DNA from: JAEMQF01 sp031419715
GTDB taxonomy: Bacteria > Pseudomonadota > Gammaproteobacteria > Burkholderiales > Burkholderiaceae_C
Assembly (NCBI GenBank): GCA_031419715.1
Contig: JANOLJ010000246.1
Span: forward strand, 1-42,721
Reading direction: 5' to 3'
DNA length: 42,721 bases
Within the stretch, counting starts at the first letter, position 1. Every line of letters begins with the position of its first letter. The notes under the pieces are model-generated. The model saw nothing but the letters and a program-made list of their open reading frames with translations, was not told the origin of the DNA and ran no database searches. This document shows positions 16,065 through 24,286 of this stretch, piece after piece. Both the position numbers and the translations under genes were made by a program.

Positions 16065-16139
16065 GGCAGGCGAGGCGGCGCGCGGCCACTGACCAGTCGC
16101 GCAGCGGATCGGCAGCCAGCGCCTGCGCGGAGAGCAGGG

Positions 16140-16165
16140 TGGTTTGTAGAATCAATTATCCACGA
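16140..16165. promoter_or_regulatory. AT-rich divergent promoter region between lptD and amgK-like gene
   Basis: This short AT-rich island stands out from the GC-rich surroundings. On the plus strand TAGAAT (16147-16152) is a good -10 candidate for the kinase gene. On the minus strand TTGATT and nearby AT-rich bases could serve lptD. No clear -35 partner is visible. Confidence 0.3.
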
Positions 16166-16283
16166 GCCCTGCGGCATGGCAGGTCGGCGCCCGCGCCACC
16201 GACCTGCTCACACGCAAGACGCGGGCAGCGGACTGACTGAATCGACCTCCGCGCGAACTGCGCCAACCCTAGACCAAGACCCA

Positions 16284-17348
16284 TTGAACACCACCCCTGC
16301 CTTGCCCGACATCGTGTGGGCTGATCCAGCGCGCGAACAGGCCTTCGACCGCTGGCTCGCCGCGGTGGCCGTAAGCCATGGCCTGTTGGCGCCCAGCCTG
16401 CGCCCGGCCTCCAGCGATGCCAGCTTTCGCCGCTATTTCCGTGTCGACGCCAAAGGCGGCGCAACCTATGTCGTGATGGACGCGCCGCCACCGCTTGAAG
16501 ACGTGCGCCCGTTTGTCGACATTGCGTCGCGCCTGATGCGCGCCGGGCTGAACGCGCCGCGCATCGTTGAACAAGACTGCGTGAACGGCTTCCTGCTGCT
16601 CAGCGACCTGGGCACAAACTTGTACCTGAACGAGCTGCTGTCGGCGCAAGCGGCGCGCGACGAGGGGGCGATCACCGTCCTGATGCGCGACGCCATCGCC
16701 GCCCTGGTGACGTGGCAGCGCCACGGCGACGCCACCGGCCTGCCGCCCTACGACGACGCTCTGCTGCGCCGCGAACTCGCGCTGTTTCCGCAATGGTGCG
16801 TGCACCGCGAATACGGCGTCACCTGGAGCGAGGCGCAGCAGCGCATCTGGGCCAGTGCCTGCGACAACCTGGTGGCCAGCGCCCTGGCGCAGCCTCAAGT
16901 CGCGGTGCATCGCGACTACATGCCGCGCAACTTGATGGTGTGCGCGCCGAACCCCGGCATCCTCGACTTCCAGGACGCCGTCTGCGGCCCGGCAAGCTAC
17001 GACCCCGCCTGCCTGCTGCGCGACGCCTTCATTTCCTGGGACGAAGCGCATGAGCTCGACTGGGCGGTGCGCTACTGGGAAGCGGCGCGCAAGTCCGGCG
17101 TGCCGTTGAGCGACGACTTCGGCGAGTTCTGGTGTCAACTCGAGTGGATGGGCCTGCAGCGCCACTTGAAAGTGCTCGGCATCTTCTGTCGCTTGAAACA
17201 CCGAGATGGGAAGCCGAAGTACAGCGAAGACCTGCCGCGCTTTTTCAACTATGCCCACAAGGTGGCGACGCGCTACGCGCCGCTGCGGCCGTTGGCCGGT
17301 CTGTTGGAGCCGCTGATGGGCGTGCAGCGCAGCGTGGCGTTTTACTGA
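16284..17348 (+). CDS. Aminoglycoside-phosphotransferase-family sugar kinase, AmgK-like
   Basis: Resembles AmgK, the cytoplasmic anomeric kinase that phosphorylates N-acetylmuramate and N-acetylglucosamine in peptidoglycan recycling. From the TTG at 16284 it has 354 residues, near the family norm. The catalytic loop VAVHRDYMPRNLMV holds the HxDxxxxN motif, and ILDFQDAVCGPASYDPACLL supplies the metal-binding Asp. The N-terminal SSDASFRRYFRV and YVVMDAPPP segments are typical of this group. The start is uncertain: an ATG at 16176 would add 36 residues without family resemblance, and no Shine-Dalgarno is obvious at either. AmgK genes commonly sit divergent from lptD, as here, but the usual partner murU does not follow. 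A different gene starts 3 bp after the stop. Confidence 0.85.
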   Translation: MNTTPALPDIVWADPAREQAFDRWLAAVAVSHGLLAPSLRPASSDASFRRYFRVDAKGGATYVVMDAPPPLEDVRPFVDIASRLMRAGLNAPRIVEQDCVNGFLLLSDLGTNLYLNELLSAQAARDEGAITVLMRDAIAALVTWQRHGDATGLPPYDDALLRRELALFPQWCVHREYGVTWSEAQQRIWASACDNLVASALAQPQVAVHRDYMPRNLMVCAPNPGILDFQDAVCGPASYDPACLLRDAFISWDEAHELDWAVRYWEAARKSGVPLSDDFGEFWCQLEWMGLQRHLKVLGIFCRLKHRDGKPKYSEDLPRFFNYAHKVATRYAPLRPLAGLLEPLMGVQRSVAFY

Positions 17349-17351
17349 GCC

Positions 17352-19112
17352 GTGCTGCGCCTCACCGAACTGCGCCTGCCGCTGGACCATGGCGACGCGG
17401 CGCTGCGCAAGGCGATCATCGGGCGGTTGCGCATCGGCGAAGCGCGGCTGCGCGCATTCACGGTGTTTCGCCGCGGTTATGACGCACGCAAGCGCAGTGC
17501 GATCCAGCTTGTCTACACGGTCGATTGCGACGTTGATGACGAGCCCGAGATCCTCGCCCGGGCCGGCGCCGACCCGCAGTTGCGCCGCACACCCGACATG
17601 CGCTATCACTTTGTCGCCCAGGCCGGTGGCGACGGCCCGGCGGTGCGCACCGGCGCCGCGCCGCGCCCGCTCGTCATCGGCTTCGGCCCGTGCGGCCTGT
17701 TCGCCGCGCTGTTGCTCGCGCAAATGGGCCTCGCACCGATCGTGCTGGAGCGCGGAAAGCGCGTTCGCGAGCGCACCCAAGACACCTGGGGCCTGTGGCG
17801 CAAAGGCGAGCTCGACCCCGAATCGAACGTGCAGTTCGGCGAGGGCGGCGCCGGCACGTTTTCCGACGGCAAGCTGTGGAGTCAGGTGAGCGACCCGCGC
17901 CACTTGGCGCGCAAGGTGCTCGACGAATTCGTCAAAGCCGGCGCGCCCGAGGAAATCCTCTTCGTCGCCAAGCCGCACATCGGCACGTTTCGCCTCGTCG
18001 GCGTGGTGGAAAAGATGCGCGCGCAGATCGAGCTGCTGGGCGGCGAGGTTCACTTCCAGCAGCGCGTCGCCGATGTCCTGATCGAACAGGGCCAGATTCG
18101 CGGCGTGACCACCCACAGCGGTGCGCAATGGCGCAGCGACCATGTCGTGCTGGCCCTGGGCCACAGCGCGCGCGATACGTTTGCCATGCTGCATGCGCGC
18201 GGCGTCTTCATGCAGGCGAAACCGTTTTCGCTCGGGTTTCGCATCGAACACCCGCAGGGCCTTATCGATAGTGCACGCTTCGGCCCGAACGCCGGCCACC
18301 CGTTGCTCGGCGCGGCCGACTACAAACTCGTGCACCACGCCGCCAACGGCCGCTCGGTGTACAGCTTTTGCATGTGCCCGGGGGGCACCGTGGTGGCGGC
18401 AACGTCCGAGGCCGGGCATGTGGTGACGAACGGCATGAGCCAGTATTCGCGCAACGAGCGCAACGCCAACGCGGGCATCGTCGTGGGCATCACGCCGCGG
18501 GACTATCGGCAGGATGGCCGCGTGATTGACAAAGGGGACGGCGACGTCAATCCCCTGGACGGCATTGCGTTTCAGCGCCTGTGGGAAGCGCGGGCGTTCG
18601 AGCTCGGGGGAGGGCAGTACCACGCACCGGGCCAACTCGTCGGCGACTTCCTTGCGGCGCGGCGCTCCACGGCGCTGGGCAACGTCGAGCCCTCCTACAA
18701 ACCCGGGGTGACGCTGACCGATCTGGGCGAACCCGGCCGCATGAGCCTGCCCGAGTACGCCATCACCGCGATTCGCGAAGCCCTGCCGGCGTTCGAGCGC
18801 AGCATCGCCGGCTTTGCGATGCCGGGCGCGTTGCTGACCGGCGTGGAGACGCGCACCTCATCGCCGCTGCGCATCACGCGCGGCAAGAGCTATCAGAGCG
18901 TGAACATCGCTGGCCTGTACCCCGCAGGCGAAGGTGCGGGCTATGCCGGGGGCATCATGTCGGCGGCGATCGACGGCATTGAAGTCGCCGAGGCGGTGGC
19001 GCGTTCGATGCTCGGGTTGGCCGAGCCCGCGCACGATGCGGTGAAGCGCGAGCCACCCGAGGCCGCGGCGCTCAAGGGCAAGCCGCGATCACCTGCGCCA
19101 CCGACGCGGTGA
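17352..19112 (+). CDS. FAD-dependent dehydrogenase (COG2509-like)
   Basis: Uncharacterised flavoprotein of the group annotated as NAD(P)/FAD-dependent oxidoreductase. The 586-residue protein has an N-terminal extension (about 1-100) related to a ferredoxin-like fold seen in this group. The dinucleotide-binding motif follows as GFGPCG at 110-115 in LVIGFGPCGLFAALLLAQMG. Further features are NVQFGEGGAGTFSDGKL, VLALGHSARDTF, FCMCPGGTVVAA and the C-terminal FAD-contacting AGLYPAGEGAGYAGGIMSAA. It starts with GTG 3 bp after the kinase stop, so the two are probably co-transcribed. Its 3' end overlaps the convergent M20 peptidase gene by 41 bp. Substrate unknown. Confidence 0.88.
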   Translation: MLRLTELRLPLDHGDAALRKAIIGRLRIGEARLRAFTVFRRGYDARKRSAIQLVYTVDCDVDDEPEILARAGADPQLRRTPDMRYHFVAQAGGDGPAVRTGAAPRPLVIGFGPCGLFAALLLAQMGLAPIVLERGKRVRERTQDTWGLWRKGELDPESNVQFGEGGAGTFSDGKLWSQVSDPRHLARKVLDEFVKAGAPEEILFVAKPHIGTFRLVGVVEKMRAQIELLGGEVHFQQRVADVLIEQGQIRGVTTHSGAQWRSDHVVLALGHSARDTFAMLHARGVFMQAKPFSLGFRIEHPQGLIDSARFGPNAGHPLLGAADYKLVHHAANGRSVYSFCMCPGGTVVAATSEAGHVVTNGMSQYSRNERNANAGIVVGITPRDYRQDGRVIDKGDGDVNPLDGIAFQRLWEARAFELGGGQYHAPGQLVGDFLAARRSTALGNVEPSYKPGVTLTDLGEPGRMSLPEYAITAIREALPAFERSIAGFAMPGALLTGVETRTSSPLRITRGKSYQSVNIAGLYPAGEGAGYAGGIMSAAIDGIEVAEAVARSMLGLAEPAHDAVKREPPEAAALKGKPRSPAPPTR

Positions 19113-20547
19113 GTTTCTTGCCGTAAGGCACGTGCAGGAATTCATTCGGGCCGTGCGCATTGCTTTTCGGGCCGAGCACGCCGCACACCATCATCTGCGC
19201 GGCCGGGAAGCCCTGCTGCAGCATGCTCATCAGCGGGATCGTTCCGCCCTGGCCGATGTAAGCGCAAGGCGCGCCGAAGTTCGCGTGTGACGCGGCATGA
19301 AGCGCATTTTCGAGCCAAGGCGCCAGCGACGGCGCATTCCAGCCGGTCGCGCCCTGTGCGCCGGCGCGGCCATCGGCGGCGAACGTGACGCGCGCGTTGT
19401 AGGGCGCGTTGTCCTCGAGCAGGGTCTTCAGTTCGGCGGCTGCAAGGTTGCCGTCCACCAGCGGTGGCAGGCGCAGCGACAGCTTGAACGCGGTGTATGG
19501 GCGCAGCACGTTGCCGGCATTGCGCAGTTCCGGAAAGCCCTCGGCGCCGGTGACCGACAAGGTGGGTTGCCAGGTGCGACGCAACAGCGCTTCGGTCGGG
19601 TCGGTCGTCGTCGGCAGGGAGGTCGTGCCGTCGGCGCCGCAGGCCCAGGGGAAACGCTTCCAGACGTCGTCGCCGATGATCTTTGCCGTGGCGCGCGCCT
19701 GTTCGATGCGGTCGCCCGGAACCTCGCAGTGCAGGCTGGCCGGCAGCAGGCGGCCGGTTTTGCTGTCTTCGAGCCGATCGAGCACCTGGCGCAGGATGCG
19801 AAAACTCGAAGGCACCAGGCCGCTCGCGTCGCCCGAGTGCACGCCTTCGCTGAGGATCTCGACCTTCAACACACCGCTGACCATGCCGCGCAAGCTGGTC
19901 GTGAGCCAGAGCTGGTCATAGTTGCCCGCGCCGCTGTCCAGACACACGACGAGCACCACGTTGCCCAGGCGGGGTTTGAGCATGTCGATGTACGCCGGCA
20001 AGTCGGGTGAGCCGCTCTCTTCGCAGCTCTCGATCACGCCCACGCAGCGCGGCCGGGGAATGCCTTGCGCGTCGAGCGCGGCGATTGCGGTGAGCGCCGC
20101 ATACACCGCATAGCCATCGTCGGCACCGCCGCGGCCGTAGAGCAGGCCGTCCTTGTACTTCGGCGTCCAGGGGCCGAGGTCGTTGCGCCAGCCGCTGAAC
20201 TCGGGCTGTTTGTCGAGGTGGCCGTAGAGCAGGACGGTGTCGCCCGTCTCCGTTCGGGTGGCCGGCACTTCAAAAAAGATGAGTGGCGTGCGCCCTTCGA
20301 TGCGTATGACTTCCAGCTTGAGCCCGGCAATGCGCCTGCCCTCGACCCATGTCGCGGCGTCGCGGATCACGCGATCCAGGTAGCCGTTGCGCTGCCAGTC
20401 GGGGTCGAACATGGGGCTCTTAGCGGGAACCCCGATGTAATCGGTGATCGCTGGGACGATCTCCTGGTCCCAGGCGCTATTCGCGAAAGCCGCGAGCGCG
20501 CTCGTCTCGTCGGGCAGCAGCGGCAGGGAGGGGTCGCGTGCGTTCAT
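19072..20547 (-). CDS. M20-family metallopeptidase
   Basis: Predicted di-zinc peptidase or deacylase of the M20 dipeptidase type. The 491-residue protein shows the metal-binding sites in order: LLYGHLDKQPE (His, followed by the Asp), YGRGGADDGYA (bridging Asp), ESCEESGSPD (catalytic Glu and adjacent metal Glu), CLDSGAG and a C-terminal NEFLHVPYG (His). A lid domain lies between. No signal peptide is seen, so it is probably cytoplasmic. AAGGAT stands seven bases before the ATG. It follows the alpha/beta hydrolase gene by 33 bp on the same strand. Its end overlaps the convergent dehydrogenase gene. Confidence 0.93.
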   Translation of the reverse strand: MNARDPSLPLLPDETSALAAFANSAWDQEIVPAITDYIGVPAKSPMFDPDWQRNGYLDRVIRDAATWVEGRRIAGLKLEVIRIEGRTPLIFFEVPATRTETGDTVLLYGHLDKQPEFSGWRNDLGPWTPKYKDGLLYGRGGADDGYAVYAALTAIAALDAQGIPRPRCVGVIESCEESGSPDLPAYIDMLKPRLGNVVLVVCLDSGAGNYDQLWLTTSLRGMVSGVLKVEILSEGVHSGDASGLVPSSFRILRQVLDRLEDSKTGRLLPASLHCEVPGDRIEQARATAKIIGDDVWKRFPWACGADGTTSLPTTTDPTEALLRRTWQPTLSVTGAEGFPELRNAGNVLRPYTAFKLSLRLPPLVDGNLAAAELKTLLEDNAPYNARVTFAADGRAGAQGATGWNAPSLAPWLENALHAASHANFGAPCAYIGQGGTIPLMSMLQQGFPAAQMMVCGVLGPKSNAHGPNEFLHVPYGKKLTASVAQVIAACP

Positions 20548-20580
20548 TGGGACATCCTTGGCAGAGGCGGTGGCGCGAGT

Positions 20581-21423
20581 TTAGGCGGTGTCGAGCGCAT
20601 CGAGCCAGGAGCGCATTTGCGCAAACACCGCGTCGCGTTCGGGCTCGTTGAAGATCTCGTGAAACAGCGCCGCGAATTCGCGCGTCGTCACGCACGCCGG
20701 GGCAGCGGCCGCGAACGCCGCGCTGCCGGCGGGCGCGACGCAGCGGTCGCTGCCGGCGTAGAGCAGCAAGGTCTTGACGCGCCATTTTGGCGCCATGCCG
20801 CGCACTATCGCGCCCGCATCGACGATGAAGCCCGCCAGCGCGGGCGTGACGCGGTCGTGCACCAGCGGGTCGGCGATGTAAGCGCGCACGATGGCGGAGT
20901 CGCGCGAAATCCACGCCGGCTTCAGGCCGTTGCTCACCGCGAGGTGTGGGGCCAGGCGGCCGAGCACCGCCAACAGCAGCTTTTGCGCGCCGTTCATGCC
21001 GGGGTCGAGCGCGGGTGAAGACAGCACCAGCGCATCGACCTCGCGCCACCACGGCGCGGGCTGCGCTGCCAAGCCTTCGGCGACAAAGCGGCTCGCGATC
21101 AGGCCGCCCATGCTGTGCCCGAGCAGCACCAGCGGCCCGTCGGTGGGCTTTCGCACAACGTCGATCAGCCGGCTCAAATCGTCGAGCAATGCGTCGGCAT
21201 GGGGCAACCCACCGCGCGCGCCCGCACTGCGGCCGTGGCCACGCAGATCGGCTGCCGCGACGCGCCAGCCCCAGGCGTTGAGCCGCGCCGCCACGTCTTC
21301 ATGGCGACCGAGGTGTTCTCCCAGGCCGTGCACGAGGATCACCGTACCGCGTGGCGCCGCGCGAGGCCATTCGCGCCATTGCAATGTCACGCCATCGACA
21401 GCGGCGAGTTGATGTGTCGTCAT
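20581..21423 (-). CDS. Alpha/beta hydrolase, monoacylglycerol-lipase-like
   Basis: Serine hydrolase resembling bacterial monoacylglycerol lipases and lysophospholipases. The 280-residue protein has the oxyanion-hole motif LVHGLGEHLGR (30-40) and DLRGHGRS (59-66). The nucleophile elbow GHSMGG carries Ser104, and the remaining triad candidates lie in LLYAGSDRCV (Asp) and ALFHEIFNEPERD (His). The HGLGEH and lid arrangement is characteristic of the hydrolase_4 group. No signal peptide is visible. It is upstream of the M20 peptidase in a likely two-gene operon and divergent from the crotonase gene. Natural substrate is inferred only from family. Confidence 0.9.
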   Translation of the reverse strand: MTTHQLAAVDGVTLQWREWPRAAPRGTVILVHGLGEHLGRHEDVAARLNAWGWRVAAADLRGHGRSAGARGGLPHADALLDDLSRLIDVVRKPTDGPLVLLGHSMGGLIASRFVAEGLAAQPAPWWREVDALVLSSPALDPGMNGAQKLLLAVLGRLAPHLAVSNGLKPAWISRDSAIVRAYIADPLVHDRVTPALAGFIVDAGAIVRGMAPKWRVKTLLLYAGSDRCVAPAGSAAFAAAAPACVTTREFAALFHEIFNEPERDAVFAQMRSWLDALDTA

Positions 21424-21526
21424 GGGCCGAGTTTAGGAGCCCGATCCGCGGGCAGACCCCGGGCTTGCCCGGTGCCGGGCCCGAGCCTGGCTGCGGCACA
21501 TTACGCAGTCTCACCCAGGAGTTCCC

Positions 21527-22375
21527 ATGAATGAGTTCTTCGAAGTTTCCACTGCCCACGGCGTCACACAGCTCGTCTTGAACCGCCCGGAGCGCATGAA
21601 CACGATGACACCGGCGTTCTTCCCGGCGCTGCGCGATGCGGTGCGCGCGCTGGCCGATGCGGGAAGCACGCGCGTGCTCGTGATCTCGTCCACCGGCAAA
21701 CATTTCAGCGCCGGCATGGCCCTTGATGTCTTTGACGGCGAGGAAGCGATGCTGGTGACGGGCAGCGCGCGCTCGCGCCTGAGCTTCCAGGAGTCGCTGC
21801 GGCGGCTCGTCGATTGTTTCAGTGCGCTGGACGAAGTGCGCTTTCCCGTGATCTGCGCCGTGCAGGGCGGCTGCATTGGCGGCGCGCTGGATCTGGCCAC
21901 CGCCTGCGACATCCGGGTGTGCAGCGCCGACGCGTTTTTTACGGTGCAGGAAATTCACATCGGCATGATGGCCGACGTGGGCGTGCTGCAGCGCCTGCCG
22001 AAGATCGTGCCGCAAGGCGTGGCGCGGCAGATGGCCTACACGGGGGAGCGCGTGAACGCCGAACGCGCGCTTGGCTGCGGGCTAGTGAACGCGGTGCTGC
22101 CCGACGCGCCGGCTTTGCTCAAGCACGCGCTGGCGCTGGCGAACGACATCGCCGCGAAGTCGCCGTTGGCCATCGCCGGCAGCAAACTCGCGCTGAACCA
22201 CGCCCGCGATCACGGCACGGCGGCGGCGTTGCAGCAAATGACGCTGCTGCAAAGCGCGATCTTCGACATCGACGAGATGGTACTCGCGATTGCCGCATGG
22301 AAAGACAAGCGCCCCGCGGAGTTCGACGCGCTGACACCGGTGGCGCCGCTGTCAGCCGAGGCTGGCGGGCGCTGA
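21527..22375 (+). CDS. Crotonase-family protein, delta(3,5)-delta(2,4)-dienoyl-CoA isomerase-like
   Basis: Predicted beta-oxidation enzyme shifting double bonds of dienoyl-CoA esters. The 282-residue protein has the CoA/oxyanion motifs KHFSAGMALDVF (58-69) and VQGGCIGGALDLATACDIR (112-130). It then reads ADAFFTVQEIHIGMMADVGVLQRLPK (134-159, given here in part: QEIHIGMMADVG). That last block closely follows the mammalian dienoyl-CoA isomerase sequence, with acidic residues E142 and D150 at the catalytic positions. AGGAG lies five bases before the ATG. It ends convergent with metW. A generic enoyl-CoA hydratase annotation is the alternative. Confidence 0.9.
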   Translation: MNEFFEVSTAHGVTQLVLNRPERMNTMTPAFFPALRDAVRALADAGSTRVLVISSTGKHFSAGMALDVFDGEEAMLVTGSARSRLSFQESLRRLVDCFSALDEVRFPVICAVQGGCIGGALDLATACDIRVCSADAFFTVQEIHIGMMADVGVLQRLPKIVPQGVARQMAYTGERVNAERALGCGLVNAVLPDAPALLKHALALANDIAAKSPLAIAGSKLALNHARDHGTAAALQQMTLLQSAIFDIDEMVLAIAAWKDKRPAEFDALTPVAPLSAEAGGR

Positions 22376-22390
22376 GCGGCGCGGGCCCGC

Positions 22391-22416
22391 GCCAGCCCGT
22401 CCGCGCAGGGGCTGGC
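22391..22416. terminator. Candidate hairpin between crotonase gene and metW
   Basis: GCCAGCCC (22391-22398) pairs with GGGCTGGC (22409-22416), loop of 10, in the 44-bp convergent gap. A second palindrome, GGCGCGGGCCCGCGCC, sits just before it. No T-tract is present. Confidence 0.45.
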
Positions 22417-22419
22417 CGC

Positions 22420-23004
22420 CTACCTCCGCTCGAACTTGAACACCGCCACGCTGGCGCGCAGGTTCGGCAGATGCCGCACGACAGAGCCTTCCTGGATGCC
22501 GAATGCGTCGAGGATGCGTAGGCTGCCCTTGCGCGCCAGGGTCTCGAAGTCGGCGTAGGTTCCGACGCGGATGTTCGGCGTGTCGTACCACTGATAGGGC
22601 ATCACCTTGGTCACGGGCATGCGCCCGAGCGCGACGCTCACGCGATTGCGCCAATGCGCGAAGTTCGGAAAGCTGACGATGCCACAGCGCCCGACGCGCG
22701 CCGTTTCGCGCAGCATGTTCTCGGTGTTGCGCAGGTGCTGCAGGGTGTCGAGTTGCAGCACCACGTCGAAGCTCTGATCCTCGAAGATCGCCAACCCTTC
22801 CTCAAGATTGAGCTGGATCACATTCACGCCGCGCTGGGTGCAGGCGAGCACGTTTTCATCGAGGATCTCGATGCCATAGCCGGTGCAGCGGCGCGTGGTT
22901 TGAAGGTGGGCGAGCAGCTCGCCGTCGCCGCAGCCAAGGTCGAGCACGCGCGAGCCTTCGGGCACCAGGGCCGCGATCAGTTCCATGTCGCCGCGATCGC
23001 TCAC
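22420..23004 (-). CDS. metW: Methionine biosynthesis protein MetW
   Basis: MetW is a SAM-methyltransferase-fold protein encoded next to metX; genetic studies in other bacteria link it to homoserine acyltransferase activity. The 194-residue protein has the motif RVLDLGCGDGELLAHLQ near the N-terminus, DVVLQLDTLQHLRN in the middle and VSFPNFAHWRNR, all typical of MetW. I chose the GTG at 23004 (reading MSDRGDMELIAALVPEGSRV); an ATG at 22986 is an alternative. The frame is open upstream through GC-rich hairpins, but that portion has no family character. An 82-bp gap separates it from metX, which is more than usual for this pair. Confidence 0.93.
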   Translation of the reverse strand: MSDRGDMELIAALVPEGSRVLDLGCGDGELLAHLQTTRRCTGYGIEILDENVLACTQRGVNVIQLNLEEGLAIFEDQSFDVVLQLDTLQHLRNTENMLRETARVGRCGIVSFPNFAHWRNRVSVALGRMPVTKVMPYQWYDTPNIRVGTYADFETLARKGSLRILDAFGIQEGSVVRHLPNLRASVAVFKFERR

Positions 23005-23010
23005 GATGAC

Positions 23011-23054
23011 GGCCCCCCGACCGTTGCGTACAACGGCCGGCCCCCCGTGGGGGC
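23011..23054 (-). repeat. REP-like hairpin cluster between metX and metW
   Basis: The 9-base direct repeat GGCCCCCCG (23011-23019 and 23039-23047) flanks the hairpin CCGTTG-cgta-CAACGG (23021-23036). The second repeat runs into CCCCC-gt-GGGGG. The cluster lies between two genes that are normally adjacent and may modulate the relative expression of metW. Confidence 0.6.
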
Positions 23055-23086
23055 AACGCCTGGCTTCGGGCGACCGTGCGCCGGGC

Positions 23087-24217
23087 TCATTGCACCTCCC
23101 TCGCGATGTGCGCGAAACAGGCGCGCAACACGCCGTGGTAGCGCGGATCGTCGAGCAAGAAGGCATCGTGCCCGTGAGGCGCGGCGATTTCGGCGTAGCT
23201 CACGTCGAGGCGGTTGTCGAGCAAGGCCTTGACGATCTCGCGCGAGCGCGCCGGTGAGAAGCGCCAGTCGGTCGTGAAACTCACGAGCTGAAACTTGCAG
23301 CGCGCCGCGGCGAATGCGGCGCTCAGGTTGCCGGCGAACTCGTGCGCCGGGTCGAAGTAGTCGAGCGCGCGGGTGATCAGCAAGTAGGTATTCGCGTCGA
23401 AGTATTCGCTGAACTTGTCGCCCTGGTGGCGCAGATAGCCTTCGATCTGGAATTCGATGTCCTGCGTCGAGTAACCCGGCGCGCCGGTCTTGAACTCGCG
23501 GCCGAACTTGGCCTCCATCGCGTCGTCGCTCAGGTAGGTGATGTGGCCGATCATGCGCGCCACGCGCAGGCCGCGGCCCGGCAGCGTGCCGTGTGCCAGG
23601 TAATGGCCGCCGTGAAAATCGGGGTCGGTGATGATGGCGCGGCGCGCGACTTCGTTGAACGCAATGTTCTGCGCCGACAAATTCGGCGCCGTCGCCACCG
23701 CGATGCAATGGCGCAGGCGCTGCGGAAACCGCAAAGCCCAGCTCAAGGCCTGCATGCCGCCAAGACTGCCACCCAGAACGGCGGCCAGCATGTCGATGCC
23801 CAAGCGGTCCATCAGCCGCGCCTGCGCATCGACCCAGTCTTCCACCGTGACCACGGGGAAGTCAGCGCCCCACGGGCGGCCGGTGGCGGGGTTCGTCTGC
23901 ATCGGCCCGGTCGAGCCAAAACACGAGCCGGGATTGTTCACGCCGATGACGAAAAACCGGTCCGTGTCGAGCGGCTTGCCTGGGCCGATGAGGTTGTCCC
24001 ACCAGCCTTCGCTGCGCGGCTTGCCGGCGTAGGTGCCCGCGACGTGGTGGCTCGCGTTCAGGGCGTGGCACACGAGCACGGCGTTGCTGCGCTGCGCATT
24101 GAGCTGGCCGTAGGTCTCGTAGGCGAGTGTGTAGTCGGGCAGCGTGGCGCCGCTGCGCAGCAACAGCGGCTGCGAGAAATGTTCGAATTTGGCTTCGACG
24201 GGACCGACGGAGTGCAT
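23087..24217 (-). CDS. metX: Homoserine O-acyltransferase MetX
   Basis: MetX activates homoserine by O-acylation in methionine synthesis. The 376-residue alpha/beta-hydrolase protein shows TYGQLNAQRSNAVLVCHAL (36-54), VIGVNNPGSCFGSTGP (90-105), and the nucleophile motif GGSLGGMQ with Ser151. The C-terminal HGHDAFLLD supplies the triad His and Asp neighbourhood. Betaproteobacterial MetX proteins may use succinyl-CoA rather than acetyl-CoA, so the donor is left open. I chose the ATG at 24217 (MHSVGPVEAKFEHFSQPLLL), the family-typical start. The frame is open further upstream to an ATG at 24298 inside the riboswitch tail. It is followed by metW. Regulation by S-adenosylmethionine is predicted from the leader. 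Confidence 0.95.
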   Translation of the reverse strand: MHSVGPVEAKFEHFSQPLLLRSGATLPDYTLAYETYGQLNAQRSNAVLVCHALNASHHVAGTYAGKPRSEGWWDNLIGPGKPLDTDRFFVIGVNNPGSCFGSTGPMQTNPATGRPWGADFPVVTVEDWVDAQARLMDRLGIDMLAAVLGGSLGGMQALSWALRFPQRLRHCIAVATAPNLSAQNIAFNEVARRAIITDPDFHGGHYLAHGTLPGRGLRVARMIGHITYLSDDAMEAKFGREFKTGAPGYSTQDIEFQIEGYLRHQGDKFSEYFDANTYLLITRALDYFDPAHEFAGNLSAAFAAARCKFQLVSFTTDWRFSPARSREIVKALLDNRLDVSYAEIAAPHGHDAFLLDDPRYHGVLRACFAHIAREVQ

Positions 24218-24233
24218 GAACTGGAAACGACAA

Positions 24234-24275
24234 AAACCCGGTATCGCGATACGCCTCAGCGGGACAACGGGGTTT
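24234..24275 (-). terminator. Candidate riboswitch expression platform: terminator-like hairpin before metX
   Basis: On the minus strand AAACCC (24275-24270) can pair with GGGTTT (24239-24234). TTTTT follows and includes the end of the stem, and the perfect 12-base palindrome GTATCGCGATAC (24241-24252) lies inside. It sits between the riboswitch core and the metX ATG, where an intrinsic terminator would act. Confidence 0.45.
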
Positions 24276-24286
24276 GCGCGTCCTGT

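Noticed and set aside
16269..18635. 788-codon minus-strand open frame opposite the kinase and FAD genes
   Set aside because: No recognisable domain; it is antisense to two well-supported proteins with conserved motifs.
21467..21480. GCCCGG-tg-CCGGGC palindrome between the hydrolase and crotonase genes
   Set aside because: Could be an operator, but similar GC-only palindromes recur throughout this GC-rich window and nothing else supports regulation here.
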